Assembly (NCBI GenBank): GCA_041625575.1
Contig: JBFJTG010000003.1
Location: 17,046 to 81,045 of the forward strand
Source: Litorivivens sp041625575
GTDB lineage: Bacteria; Pseudomonadota; Gammaproteobacteria; Pseudomonadales; Spongiibacteraceae
Reading direction: 5' to 3'
Length of the DNA: 64,000 bases
The notes below the pieces were generated by a model. It saw only the letters and a list, made by a program, of their open reading frames with translations, ran no database searches and was not told where the DNA came from. A program made the translations under genes and the position numbers. This document shows, one piece after another, positions 15,943 to 25,606 of the stretch (within the stretch, counting starts at the first letter, position 1; each line of letters begins with the position of its first letter).

Positions 15943-18342
15943 TTACTTGACCGTATAACGGAAGTCCAAATGGTAGGAAGGCTCATCCGGCAGCGAAGCG
16001 TATATGTAGTTGCCAGAGATTAACGGCTGATCCAGCGTTAACGCGTTTTCTTTCTGACGGGTCAGATTCTTCGCATTGAAAACTAATGACCAGCGACCCC
16101 CTTCTTCTTTGATGCCAATACGCGCGTTGACCTTGGTGGTTGCCTCCTGCAAGGAGAATGGGTCATTGTCGGTATCGGTAAAGTGTTTGCCCTGATAGAT
16201 GGCATCTACACCAAGCAAAAGATTTATACCGGTATTGAATAACGGCATATCGAGAGACGTGAACAGGCTAGCACTCTTTTCAGGGGCGAAAGCCAAGGGT
16301 TGATCAGAAAGATCCTGAAATGATGGGGCAGTAGGATCATCCTGGGGGCCGGTATTCTCATTGTAGCAAGACGGATCACCGGTACCGGAAGCAGTACCTG
16401 CGACTGGAACCGCGCATAGATATTCAGCGTACTTAGCATCGACGATGCCACCGCTACCGCCGATGGACAGGTATGGCACCGGCGGTAACCAGAAGAAGTC
16501 AAACTCGAAGCCAGTGGTCGTTGCATCGGCAGCATTGGTCACGAAAATCTTGGTGCCGTCGAAATTGCGCACCTGCAAGTCAGCGTATTTAGTATGAAAA
16601 AAGGCACCGTTAAAAATCAATGAACCGTCAAATAATTTACTCTTGAAACCTATTTCGTAAGCATCAGCAGTTTCCGGCTCGAACGTTAGGTTGTCATCCG
16701 AAAAAACTGCCGCAGCAAAACCACCGCTTTTGAATCCCTGGGTGTAAGTCGCAAATATAGTCAGGTCCTCAAGAACCCCCCAAGTTGCGGTAAACTTTGG
16801 CGTGAAATCATAATCACTCGCTTTGAGTACTACGTCGAAATCCTCCTGACCTGTGGTGAACGGCCCCGCTCCTGGCAACCCGTCTTTGCCAGAAATAATA
16901 TGCCCGACGCGTTTGTCTTCGCCGTAGCGCAGACCGAGTACAAGGGTGAGCGTGTCGGTTACCAGCCAGTCGTATTGCATGAAGTACGCTACGCTTTCAG
17001 TTTCCACTGCGGTACTAGCAAACAACCTTTCCCCCTGGTCCTCATCATCAAGAGTCAGAGGAATGGGGACGGATGGAAAAAATGCGAAATCAGATTGTGG
17101 GTCGTAAATAGCACCACCACCTGCAATATAGGCTGCGAAACCGACGCCATTAGTCTGTGAGATGGTAGTGCCATTCTCGGTCTCTGCGGCAAAAGCTCCG
17201 ATCAGAAAATCGATACCGCTACCAATGCCGAACAAACCCGGTAGCGTGCCGCCAAAGCGGAATTCGACGTTTTGTTGCTCATAGAAATTCGGCTCGTTCG
17301 GGTCAGTTCCAAAATTAATAAAGTCAATCGGCGAGAAGTCGCCGTCTATGGCGTAAGGGCCCTCAAACTCTGACATACCTGCGATTATCGTCATATTAAA
17401 ACCGCTAGCGTATCCAACCTCTCCCCAATCTTTCGTGTACTTGATATTAGCTGAAACGGTATCGCGATCAGAGAACGTCGGACTGTCCATAGAAGTTGTG
17501 TTGTTCCATGGGTCATCTTCAAATTCCGGGTCGCCAATAGTGGGGTCGCGAAACTGATCCGTTGAACGCGGACTGGCTTTTGCTATTTGTGTGATCAGCC
17601 CGATTTCACGGTGCTTCGACGCCCAAAAATTCAACAACAAGTCAGAAGATTCGTTGATAAACCACTTCAGTTTGAGCCGGCCACCGAGGTCTTCAATTTC
17701 GTTCTGTTCGTTGCGGGCTGTGTTATAGACATGGCTATCAACATACCGCGAGCGCAGAGCGATACGGGCAGCCAACTTATCTTCAATAATCGGAAATGAG
17801 ACCGCACCTTCAACGCGCCGGTCGTTGTATTTGGCTTTGGCCACATTGATATAGGCGTTACTATCTAAGTCCGGGTCTCGTGTGGTGATACTGAAAACGC
17901 CGGCAATGGTGTTTTTGCCGAACAAGGTACCCTGGGGTCCGCGAAGTACTTCCATGCGCGCCATGTCGAATGCGGTGTCGTTAATATAGGTCGCGCGGCC
18001 ATAAAATACGTCATCGATAGAAAGCCCTACCGAGGGCTCAAGCCCGCGACCCAGTGGCGGCGTACCAAAACCACGAATGGTCAGTACCGGCGAATGGCCC
18101 TGTGCGTTGTTAAACTTTACGTTCGGGGTGTACTGCACCAATTCCCCGATATCGGATATGGCCTTGTCGTTGATAAAATCGCTTTCAAAACTGGCCACAG
18201 AAATCGGCACGTCCTGCAAGTTTTGCGCTTTTTTCTGTGCGGTAACGATGACCTCTTCGATTACCCGACCCTGACCGAGCACTGCTGAAGCGCTTACAAA
18301 ACTAACAAAAACTAAGCCGGCGATGGAAATACGTTGCAACAT
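15943..18342 (-). CDS. TonB-dependent outer-membrane receptor
   Basis: 799 residues from ATG at 18342 with GAGG upstream; a longer frame to 18378 puts a non-signal stretch in front. The signal peptide is MLQRISIAGLVFVSFVSASA, and the TonB box is EEVIVTAQKK. The plug includes VPISVASFESDFIND and MARMEVLRGPQGTLFGKNT. The barrel has FTATWGVLEDLTIFATYTQG and ends LDFRYTVK without the usual terminal Phe. A GACAT-N3-ACGTC site lies 188 bp upstream. It is downstream of the ADC-like/dehydrogenase/esterase group on the same strand, so it probably imports the substrate they process. Confidence 0.92.
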   Translation of the reverse strand: MLQRISIAGLVFVSFVSASAVLGQGRVIEEVIVTAQKKAQNLQDVPISVASFESDFINDKAISDIGELVQYTPNVKFNNAQGHSPVLTIRGFGTPPLGRGLEPSVGLSIDDVFYGRATYINDTAFDMARMEVLRGPQGTLFGKNTIAGVFSITTRDPDLDSNAYINVAKAKYNDRRVEGAVSFPIIEDKLAARIALRSRYVDSHVYNTARNEQNEIEDLGGRLKLKWFINESSDLLLNFWASKHREIGLITQIAKASPRSTDQFRDPTIGDPEFEDDPWNNTTSMDSPTFSDRDTVSANIKYTKDWGEVGYASGFNMTIIAGMSEFEGPYAIDGDFSPIDFINFGTDPNEPNFYEQQNVEFRFGGTLPGLFGIGSGIDFLIGAFAAETENGTTISQTNGVGFAAYIAGGGAIYDPQSDFAFFPSVPIPLTLDDEDQGERLFASTAVETESVAYFMQYDWLVTDTLTLVLGLRYGEDKRVGHIISGKDGLPGAGPFTTGQEDFDVVLKASDYDFTPKFTATWGVLEDLTIFATYTQGFKSGGFAAAVFSDDNLTFEPETADAYEIGFKSKLFDGSLIFNGAFFHTKYADLQVRNFDGTKIFVTNAADATTTGFEFDFFWLPPVPYLSIGGSGGIVDAKYAEYLCAVPVAGTASGTGDPSCYNENTGPQDDPTAPSFQDLSDQPLAFAPEKSASLFTSLDMPLFNTGINLLLGVDAIYQGKHFTDTDNDPFSLQEATTKVNARIGIKEEGGRWSLVFNAKNLTRQKENALTLDQPLISGNYIYASLPDEPSYHLDFRYTVK

Positions 18343-18523
18343 GATTGAAGCCTCTTTCGTTATTGCTATGCTGCACACTTTTTCAGGCGCAGTCAGAGCA
18401 GTGCCGAATGCTATAAGAACCGCGGATGCACCACCACGATCGGAAACGACACGGCGTTTTTATAATGAACTGACTAGTTTCCTTTGAGCACACCATTATG
18501 AAGTCATCTATTTCTGACACCAC

Positions 18524-18536
18524 GACATCGCACGTC
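18524..18536. promoter_or_regulatory. Operator-like site A (GACAT-CGC-ACGTC)
   Basis: An imperfect inverted repeat preceded by ACCAC, 188 bp before the receptor gene that starts at 18342 and just downstream of the esterase stop. It is one of four copies of ACCAN-GACAT-N3-ANGTC in the window, all in intergenic DNA. Confidence 0.5.
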
Positions 18537-18578
18537 CTAAGCCGAAATCAAGCTAACCCTTTGTTTTAATGGTTATTA

Positions 18579-19564
18579 TTAGCCATCAGGAATGTTCAGA
18601 AAATATTCGCCCAACTCCGCCGCAGCCGAGATATCAGCGGCGGGCGGCCCGGACAAACGGGGAAATCTACGCTCAAAGGATGGAATCACATGGCCCGAAC
18701 CATGCAATACGTACTGCCGAATCTCGCGTGACGCCCTGCTCCAGCGTCGCTGCTCTACCGAGGTCTCCAGATTGCCGTCTTTATCGCCGTGCGTAATGAG
18801 CTCAGCAGACTCTTCTATACCGGCGAGCTCAAGCCAGTAGCCAAGCGTCTCCTGAGCAGACAGCACGAGCCCCCTGCTTGTTTCGCCGCCTACATTAACC
18901 ACGCCGCCCTGATAAGGATTTACCGGATCGAGGGTTCCAGTGAAGTAGGCAATTGAAACAGCCTGATCGCTAGGCTCACAATCCAGATTATCTAAAGCAG
19001 GAAGGTTGGCACCAATAACACCATATGCCCGAGCCAGTGAGGGTTGTTCAAGCGCAAGCCGCATGACCATCTGCCCCCCATTAGAAAAGCCGGCCATAAA
19101 GACGCGATTCGGATCGATGCCTAGATCGTCTTCAAGGGCTAGAACCACCTCGGAGAGAAATGCGGGGTCATCAATCTTTAGGGTATTTGCCGAGTATTGG
19201 GCAGACGCTCTGCAGTCGTTCCAATGATTTTCGAAGCCGTCGGGGTACACCACAATAAAGCCATGCTGATCTGCGAGCCGGTCGAATTCATAGGCGCTTT
19301 GACTACGCACTATATCGCCCGTGCGCGTAGAGCCGTGCAAAACAAAAATCGCAGGCGCGCCTTCGCGCAGCGCTGGCGGGCGGGCGGGCGGTACACACTA
19401 TAGCGCCGTTCAAGGTCGCCAGAAATCAAGGTGTGGCGCGAGTACTCTCCCGCTAGCAAGGGCTTGCCCACCTCCGGAACAAACACCCAGTAGCGATAGA
19501 GTCCAATCAATATGCAAGCAGCAAGGAATACAATCATCGCAAGCCACTTGAGCACTCTATTCAC
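18579..19564 (-). pseudogene. Frameshifted PHB-depolymerase/LpqC-type esterase
   Basis: Two overlapping frames together make one alpha/beta hydrolase of about 325 residues. The first (GTG at 19564, GGAG upstream) gives a membrane anchor or signal (MNRVLKWLAMIVFLAACILI) and the family's ERRYSVYRPP; it then runs to a stop at 19310. The other frame supplies AIFVLHGSTRTGD, then VVYPDGFENHWNDC, the nucleophile GFSNGGQM, GTLDPVNPY with the Asp, and HGSGHVIPS with the His. The switch falls in four tandem CGCC units (19375-19390); two or five units would restore one frame. It may be a true pseudogene, a phase-variable gene or an assembly error. The product would be an exported or membrane-anchored esterase. 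Confidence 0.8.
19375..19390 (-). repeat. Tetranucleotide tract (CGCC)4 at the frameshift in the esterase gene
   Basis: On the coding strand TAC is followed by exactly four CGCC units and then AGCG. With four units the reading frame is wrong after the tract. With two units the text reads YRPPALREGAPAIFVLHGS, which matches the family; five units would also work. Confidence 0.85.
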
Positions 19565-19596
19565 CTTATAACTCCAATTAGTGTAGCTGGCTGCGA

Positions 19597-20760
19597 TTAA
19601 ACCGAACGTGAATAGCGACTCGAAAGGAACTCACTGACTTCACGCACATATGCGTCGGGGAAGTATATTGATAAAGCGCCACCCGTCAGAGATTCTAGGA
19701 ACGCTTCCACACCCCATTGCTCAAGCAAGGAGAACGGCGTTTGCGCTGCTCCCAGCGCGACCTGCCAGGCATGATCGATATCGTTAGGCTCCGACACCCC
19801 CTGACTGGCTATGTGAGCAGCCTTCAATATCAGAAAAGCAATCAACAGCTGTCGCTGCTCCGCAGAGTAACTATCTTCCGACTGCCCCGCCGCGCCTTCC
19901 TCAGGGGGGTAGCGATAAAAGCCTTGCCCGGTCTTAAGACCAAGGTGACCGTCATCGACATGTTGTTTCAGTAGTGGCACAACCTTCTCGCGATGGAACT
20001 CCAGATCCACGTCCTGCACCTTGGCCCAACTGTCATAAACGATATCTAAACCAAAAAGATCCATCAGGCCAAACGGACCAATGGGGGCACCAAGTTGCGA
20101 CATCCAATATGCGTCCACTGATTCAATGGCAGCACCATCGATATGCGTAACAAGTGCAGCCGTTAACACCGAGCCAAGAATGGAGTTGAGAACATAGCCT
20201 GAGCTTTCTTTTTTCAATACATGAGGCGTCGCCTTCAAGCTCAAGACATAATCTTGAAGCCGCGCTACAACTGACTCATCTGTTCGGGGTCCGCGCACGA
20301 TATCGAAAAGCTTAGAGCCCAGGTGCGAATGCAGCGCAGCAAATCGCTGGCCGTGCACGAAGGCGCCGTCAATATCCGAAGGCACTAAACCCGAGGTATT
20401 TGTCGTAATAAGCACATCGGGTGGGCAGCGGGCATCAAGATCAGCGTGAACAGCTCGCTTAATTTCCAGACGCTCAGACACCGACTCACTCACCAGCTGA
20501 ACACCAGCCAGTGCCTCATCAAGCTGGCTACAGGCGGTGATATTAGCGATGGCCACATCCGATTCCGACTGAGACAGTAAGCCAGCCCCGACCAGTTGCG
20601 GGCGCATTCCTTCCAATCGGTCGCCTAAGGTTCGCAACGCCTCGCTGTCCACATCGAAAATCCGACAGCGATAGCCAGCGCCACCGGCAAGCAAGGCATT
20701 GAAGCAGCCCATCGTACCCGCGCCAACAAAGCAGACTTCTGTAATTTGATTAGTCGTCAT
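19597..20760 (-). CDS. 3-hydroxyacyl-CoA dehydrogenase
   Basis: 387 residues. The NAD-binding domain has GAGTMG (13-18) and SESVSERLEIK. NTSG (121-124) is followed by the catalytic region ALHSHLGSKLFDIVRG, where His144 sits in place of the His of the usual HFFNP; the neighbouring residues differ from the standard. The C-terminal helical domain includes IGPFGLMDLFGLDIVYD and LGLKTGQGFYRY. It oxidises a 3-hydroxyacyl-CoA (or similar 3-hydroxy acid thioester) with NAD. It lies 16 bp after the ADC-like gene and 32 bp before the esterase, so the three form one operon. The altered motif suggests an unusual substrate. Confidence 0.88.
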   Translation of the reverse strand: MTTNQITEVCFVGAGTMGCFNALLAGGAGYRCRIFDVDSEALRTLGDRLEGMRPQLVGAGLLSQSESDVAIANITACSQLDEALAGVQLVSESVSERLEIKRAVHADLDARCPPDVLITTNTSGLVPSDIDGAFVHGQRFAALHSHLGSKLFDIVRGPRTDESVVARLQDYVLSLKATPHVLKKESSGYVLNSILGSVLTAALVTHIDGAAIESVDAYWMSQLGAPIGPFGLMDLFGLDIVYDSWAKVQDVDLEFHREKVVPLLKQHVDDGHLGLKTGQGFYRYPPEEGAAGQSEDSYSAEQRQLLIAFLILKAAHIASQGVSEPNDIDHAWQVALGAAQTPFSLLEQWGVEAFLESLTGGALSIYFPDAYVREVSEFLSSRYSRSV

Positions 20761-20776
20761 AGCGAGACCTTAGTTG

Positions 20777-21586
20777 CTAGCGAATGATACGAGTGGGGTT
20801 GTCTGGGACGATCAGATTGGTACTGCCCTTCGTCATAATCGCCGGCAGATAATCCAGTATCGGCAAATCGGCAATCGCATTAACAATATGAAACTGAGTC
20901 GGGTTCTGCTCCCAGGTCAAATGCTCCCACGCCACCTTGCCCGAGCCAATTTTGACCTCGGTCAATTCGTTCTCGGAAGGAAACAAGGTATATTCGCTGA
21001 AAGGCTTACCGTAGCCACCGACCGCTGGCATATAGCGCCAGGCCATAGGATTATCCTTGCCTTTATTTTCGGCTTCGTAAGCAGCCACGTCATCAGGGTT
21101 TGGACTAAACAAATCCGAAACACTGATATCCATAATCTTGTTATCGAAATGACTTAGGCTACTGCTCAGCTGGCCTGCGTCCTCAGCAATATCTTCGATA
21201 TCACCGTAAATTTTAGGTATCCCCTGCAACTCACGACCCGACAAAATGGCATCCGTCAGGTTTTCCCACATCGCAAGAGTATAGGAGCCTTCTATACGCT
21301 CCTTTTCTCCGTTAAAGACAACGGCGGCATTCACTCCGACAAGGTTGTAACCTCGCCCGGCCAACCAATCGACACCTTTGTTGCAGGCATATACCACGGT
21401 AACGACGGGCAACTCCGCAACGCTAAAACCTGGGGGGAGATAATTCGCTAGTCGCTCTGCATCCGTTATATACGAAACCACCATCGTGGTGACATCGCGG
21501 TACATGCCCGATGTTCCGGGCCCGGTGTAACGCGGCCCAAAATGAGCCGGCATTACATAGCTATCATCTGGCTTAACTTGAAACAT
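20777..21586 (-). CDS. Acetoacetate decarboxylase-like (ADC superfamily) protein
   Basis: 269 residues, the usual ADC length. The motif ILSGRELQGIPKIYGDIE aligns with the ADC active site, so Lys125 should be the Schiff-base lysine and Glu119 is kept. The second lysine of the classic KK pair is Ile126 here. Relatives with such changes often act as aldolase-dehydratases or are uncharacterised, so true acetoacetate decarboxylation is uncertain. It is the first gene of the ADC-like/dehydrogenase/esterase operon, with operator-like site B 184 bp upstream, and divergent from the XRE regulator at 21960. Confidence 0.82.
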   Translation of the reverse strand: MFQVKPDDSYVMPAHFGPRYTGPGTSGMYRDVTTMVVSYITDAERLANYLPPGFSVAELPVVTVVYACNKGVDWLAGRGYNLVGVNAAVVFNGEKERIEGSYTLAMWENLTDAILSGRELQGIPKIYGDIEDIAEDAGQLSSSLSHFDNKIMDISVSDLFSPNPDDVAAYEAENKGKDNPMAWRYMPAVGGYGKPFSEYTLFPSENELTEVKIGSGKVAWEHLTWEQNPTQFHIVNAIADLPILDYLPAIMTKGSTNLIVPDNPTRIIR

Positions 21587-21959
21587 AAAATTCGTTATCT
21601 CTTATCGCAATCGAAATTACTTTTTCGCAGTGCCACGCACCCCCACCCAAAGCTTACCGATAGAGTCTTCCGCATGAGCGCAAAAGGTTTTTACTTTGAA
21701 TAATTAACAGATCAAGCACCAGCATTCCCTAGTATTGTGCTCAAAGCGCATCCGTGAAACCAAGACATAGCAAGTCCTACAATAAAACCCTTGAAATTGC
21801 CCCTGATTGTCGCTGCTCATTGAAATCGATCAGATCTAAGCCACGAGAACCCAGTCACCTTAGCAGGGTGCAAATGGCACTTGCCAAGGTCAACCTGAGG
21901 TATGATAAGCTCATGTTTTATAAAGCAGAAAATCTTAATCAGCGAGCATCGCCGCCACG
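21587..21959. other. 373-bp divergent control region
   Basis: Lies between the ADC-like gene (minus) and the XRE/MmyB-like regulator (plus). It contains operator-like site B near its middle (21764-21776) and no convincing open frame. Promoters for both directions are expected here; no near-consensus pair was seen. Confidence 0.5.
21764..21776. promoter_or_regulatory. Operator-like site B (GACAT-AGC-AAGTC)
   Basis: An imperfect inverted repeat preceded by ACCAA, almost equidistant from the ADC-like start (184 bp) and the start of the XRE/MmyB-like regulator (190 bp). The position fits autoregulation plus control of the ADC-like operon. Same motif as sites A, C and D. Confidence 0.5.
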
Positions 21960-22793
21960 ATGAACGATCATGCCGACGGCCCATTTTGTCGCTTCTTGCG
22001 CTTTTGGCGAGAAACCCTGGCGCTAAGCCAGGAAGAACTGGCGATCAGGCTGGCCTGCTCGCAACGCCATATCAGCCGACTGGAGACCGGAGCCTGCCGG
22101 CCGAGCGAATCACTCATAGACTCAATCTGCAATGAACTTGGACTTGGTCACCGGGATCATAACCATATGCGCATTGCAGGCGGCTTTGCTCCATTGCACA
22201 CACAGGCCAACTTTGACGACCCCAATTTGCGCTGGCTGCGGCGAGCAATGATCATGATGATGCGCTCATTAGACCCCTACCCAGCCAGCGTTGTTGATGA
22301 AAATGCTAATCTGCTGATGCTTAATCGCGGTTTTGTAAGCCTGTTTTCTACCGTAGTCCCCCCCGATGAACTGGCAAAACTAACGAATAACTATGACTTC
22401 ATGTTTGAAAAGCGTCAGACCGAAAGCATTGTCAATAATTGGGATCTGACGCTGGCGGCAATACTCATGGCCGGCCTGCAGGACGCGCTGTTCCGAAACG
22501 ATCAGCGAGAAATTGACCGCATCGAAAAACTCGCCCTGAAAAATCAGCTTCCGCCCGACTGGAAAAAGCAGGCATCCAAGCTAAACCCCATGTCGAGCTT
22601 CAGAGTGCAGGCAGAATTCCAGGGGCGAACCGAAGCCTTCTTCAATATTAGTTCAACAGCCTGCGCGCTCGGACCAGCCGCTTTCGCGTCCGACCCAAGA
22701 CTGACGATTAATGTGCTCTACCCCGAGAACGATGCAATAGATCTAAGTTCACTAGAGCTCGACAAAGCCGAGCACCCACTGCTGTTTTACTAG
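21960..22793 (+). CDS. XRE/MmyB-like transcriptional regulator (paralogue 1)
   Basis: 277 residues. An N-terminal Cro/CI helix-turn-helix (about 8-65) has LSQEELAIRLACSQRHISRL and the ETGACRPSES turn. The rest matches the MmyB-like ligand-binding domain, a PAS-like fold known to bind fatty-acid-like ligands in some members: DPYPASVVDENANLLMLNRG, NNWDLTLAAIL, FFNISSTACALGPAAF. It closes with HPLLFY, as does the paralogue at 39846-40682. It is divergent from the ADC-like operon and probably controls genes carrying the GACAT-N3-ATGTC sites in response to a lipid or acyl-CoA; this is inference. The ribosome site is weak. Confidence 0.87.
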   Translation: MNDHADGPFCRFLRFWRETLALSQEELAIRLACSQRHISRLETGACRPSESLIDSICNELGLGHRDHNHMRIAGGFAPLHTQANFDDPNLRWLRRAMIMMMRSLDPYPASVVDENANLLMLNRGFVSLFSTVVPPDELAKLTNNYDFMFEKRQTESIVNNWDLTLAAILMAGLQDALFRNDQREIDRIEKLALKNQLPPDWKKQASKLNPMSSFRVQAEFQGRTEAFFNISSTACALGPAAFASDPRLTINVLYPENDAIDLSSLELDKAEHPLLFY

Positions 22794-22979
22794 AAATCAG
22801 CTCCGAACAAGCTCCACCGCCCCTAAACCACTCATATCTTATTGTTTTACCTCGGTAATTACCTATACCTTATTGGCTAGTTCCGGCAGAGCATGGCATT
22901 TGCGGTCTATTTTTCGCTGAATTCTCAATTTACTACTAGACTCAAAGACTAAGACCTCGCCTTTCGGGAGAAACGGGCC

Positions 22980-25472
22980 ATGGAACGAAAAAGACAGGGT
23001 GTATTTGCACCACTACTAATCGGTATCAGTTTCATTCTGGCGGGAGGGCAATCCATCGCACAGAACTCCGGCAGAGTACTTGAAGAAGTTATCGTCACCG
23101 CAACCAAACGCGCGCAGGCAATCAACGACATTCCCGTTGCGGTATCGGCCTACACCAACGCACAACTAAAACAATCCGGCATACGTGATGTTAGCCAGCT
23201 AACTGCCGTCTCGCCGTATATAAGTTTCGGCACGACTGAAAATTCCGCCAGCGGCAGTCTCAGCATGCGCGGCATTGGCACCTTGGGTACCGACCCCGGA
23301 CTTGAGTCCTCTGTCGGTGTTTTCATTGATGGGGTCTACCGAAATCGCGCGGGCGTTGCCATCGACGAACTCGGTGAAATTGAGCGAGTGGAAGTTTTGC
23401 GGGGCCCACAAGGCTCTCTGTTCGGCCGCAATACCTCAGCAGGTCTGATTCACGTAGTCAGTAAAGGTCCAAACACTGAAGAATTTGAAGGCTTTCTGGA
23501 AGCGACCGCGGGCAATTATAACTTAACCCGTATTTCAGGAGCGGCATCCGGCCCGATAGTAGAAGGCAGCTTGGCTGGCAGGCTCGACGCAGTAGTCACT
23601 CAGCGCGACGGCTATCTTGACGATATCAACAGCAGTGACACCTACAATGATCGCGATCGCTACCTGGTACGCGGCCAATTGCTCTGGGATATGAGCGACG
23701 CTCTCAGCGCACGCATTATTCTTGACTACAGCGATCGCAACGAAATGTGTTGTGGCTCGCCCACATCGCAAAAGGGTAACCCACTGGAAGACGTAACTGC
23801 CTTTCCTACGGCCAACGGCGATAGGGGCCTCGACAACGACGCCGATCCTTACGATTACAACATTGCTGTTTCAACGGGCCGCGAGTCTACAGACGAAACC
23901 GAACAATACGGCCTATCTACAGAGTTAACCTGGTCCTTGGATAGCTCAACACTCACATCCATCACTGCCTTTCGCGAATGGGAAACAGTGATCGAAGGAG
24001 ATACCGATTTTAGCGGCGCTGACCTATTGTTCTATGAAAATGGTAGACCACGCGGTCAAAAATTTGAGACTTTTACGCAAGAGTTGAGGCTACAAGGCGC
24101 CTGGGAGGGCGGCAGCTGGCTGGTAGGCTTATTCTATGCAGATGAAAAGCTTAGCGGTACGTTTGCACCAAGAACCGGCAGAGACATGAATGCCTACGCT
24201 ACGCGCTATGTAAACGGCGCTATCGGTTCACCTGCAGCCTATGCCGCCGCTACAACCTACCCCGCCGGCCCCACACCAAGCGCAAGCGGCGCGCAAGCGC
24301 AATTTATCCCCGGGGAGGGCATTAACGACGAAACCGAACAGAACAGCGACAGCATTGCCGTGTTCACCCAGGAGGATTTCGACCTCGCCGATAACCTCGT
24401 GCTGACAATCGGTGCCAGATACACACGAGAAGAAAAAGACATTGAAATTGTAACTAAAAATGAACTTAGCCCAATCGGAACAGGCCCCGGAGGCGGTGGC
24501 GGCAACCCCTGCCAAGCGGCCGCAGCCAACGCCATTGCGGCGGGCGGAAGTAGCGCCTTTTATAACGGCGCCAGAGACATTATCTGCGGTATCGCGGCTA
24601 TAACCGGCCCCCTTATAGCCAACGGAAACTACAAATCTGATCGTGCGGATGAGGAAGTCACAGGCACCGTTAAGCTGGCCTACACGACCGAGGACGATAC
24701 CTTACTGTTCGTCAACGTCGCACGCGGCTTCAAAGGCGGCGGCTACAACCAGAGCCGCCTAAGCCTGAAGCCTACCGGCACCTCAGGGGATAACCTGGAG
24801 TTCGACTCTGAAAAAGCAACCACCATGGAGCTGGGTATGAAAACCTACCTGGCGGACCGAACAGTGTCACTAAACGGCACCCTTTTTCACACCCTGTTTG
24901 AAGGATTCCAACTGGGGCAATTCTCAGGGATTACACTGGAGACATTCAGCGTTGAAGAAGTAATATCCCAGGGTCTTGAAGTGGAATCTCTCTGGCGCGC
25001 GACCGATGGCCTGACCATTACCGCCGGAGCTGTTTACACCAACAACTACTACCCGAAAGATTCCAACATCGACACCATCGCGCCGACGACCGATGGCAAC
25101 AAACGCGCCGATCATAAAATGGCCAAAGAGTGGGCGGCGACCGTTGGCGCAACCTACACTAGACCTGTGTCTGATAAGCTTCTGGCCAGCGCTCACATCG
25201 ATGCGCGTTATACCGGCGACTACCCGTCCAATTCGTCGCTTGATAAGGACTTCAACGAGAACGCGTACACCGTCGCGAATGCTCGATTAACCCTGAGTGA
25301 CATGGGCAAAAGCTGGGAAGTGGAGTTATGGGCCCGCAACCTCGCCGATACAGAATATTCACCTATTCGATTCGACCCCCCACCCATTCAAGGGCGTGGT
25401 GGTAACGGACGCATTGGCGACTTTGTTGGCGAACCCCGCACCTATGGCCTAACCGCCCGGAAAAATTTCTAA
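22980..25472 (+). CDS. TonB-dependent outer-membrane receptor
   Basis: 830 residues with a signal peptide (ISFILAGGQSIAQ), the TonB box EEVIVTATKR, a plug with IPVAVSAYTNAQL and IERVEVLRGPQGSLFGRNT, and a barrel with VKLAYTTEDDTLLFVNVARG and the terminal Phe of outer-membrane proteins (LTARKNF). An extracellular loop near 500-515 is Gly-rich (GPGGGGGN). CGGGAG precedes the start. It follows the XRE regulator on the same strand, 186 bp away. A strong bidirectional terminator follows. The ligand is unknown. Confidence 0.93.
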   Translation: MERKRQGVFAPLLIGISFILAGGQSIAQNSGRVLEEVIVTATKRAQAINDIPVAVSAYTNAQLKQSGIRDVSQLTAVSPYISFGTTENSASGSLSMRGIGTLGTDPGLESSVGVFIDGVYRNRAGVAIDELGEIERVEVLRGPQGSLFGRNTSAGLIHVVSKGPNTEEFEGFLEATAGNYNLTRISGAASGPIVEGSLAGRLDAVVTQRDGYLDDINSSDTYNDRDRYLVRGQLLWDMSDALSARIILDYSDRNEMCCGSPTSQKGNPLEDVTAFPTANGDRGLDNDADPYDYNIAVSTGRESTDETEQYGLSTELTWSLDSSTLTSITAFREWETVIEGDTDFSGADLLFYENGRPRGQKFETFTQELRLQGAWEGGSWLVGLFYADEKLSGTFAPRTGRDMNAYATRYVNGAIGSPAAYAAATTYPAGPTPSASGAQAQFIPGEGINDETEQNSDSIAVFTQEDFDLADNLVLTIGARYTREEKDIEIVTKNELSPIGTGPGGGGGNPCQAAAANAIAAGGSSAFYNGARDIICGIAAITGPLIANGNYKSDRADEEVTGTVKLAYTTEDDTLLFVNVARGFKGGGYNQSRLSLKPTGTSGDNLEFDSEKATTMELGMKTYLADRTVSLNGTLFHTLFEGFQLGQFSGITLETFSVEEVISQGLEVESLWRATDGLTITAGAVYTNNYYPKDSNIDTIAPTTDGNKRADHKMAKEWAATVGATYTRPVSDKLLASAHIDARYTGDYPSNSSLDKDFNENAYTVANARLTLSDMGKSWEVELWARNLADTEYSPIRFDPPPIQGRGGNGRIGDFVGEPRTYGLTARKNF

Positions 25473-25526
25473 GCGGCCTGCTGAAGCAGTTCAAGTCTGG
25501 CGAAAGCTGTAGCACCAGACTCCTAT

Positions 25527-25562
25527 AAAAAAGGCGCTTCTCCAAAAGAGAGGCGCCTTTTT
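25527..25562. terminator. Bidirectional rho-independent terminator
   Basis: AAAAAGGCGCTTCTC (25528-25542), loop CAAAA, GAGAGGCGCCTTTTT (25548-25562). It has A and T tracts on both sides and lies between convergent genes (receptor on plus, quinone reductase on minus), so it serves both. Confidence 0.9.
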
Positions 25563-25606
25563 CATTTCAGCCATTCGAACGGGGCGAAGCTCACCCCAGA
25601 ACTGTA

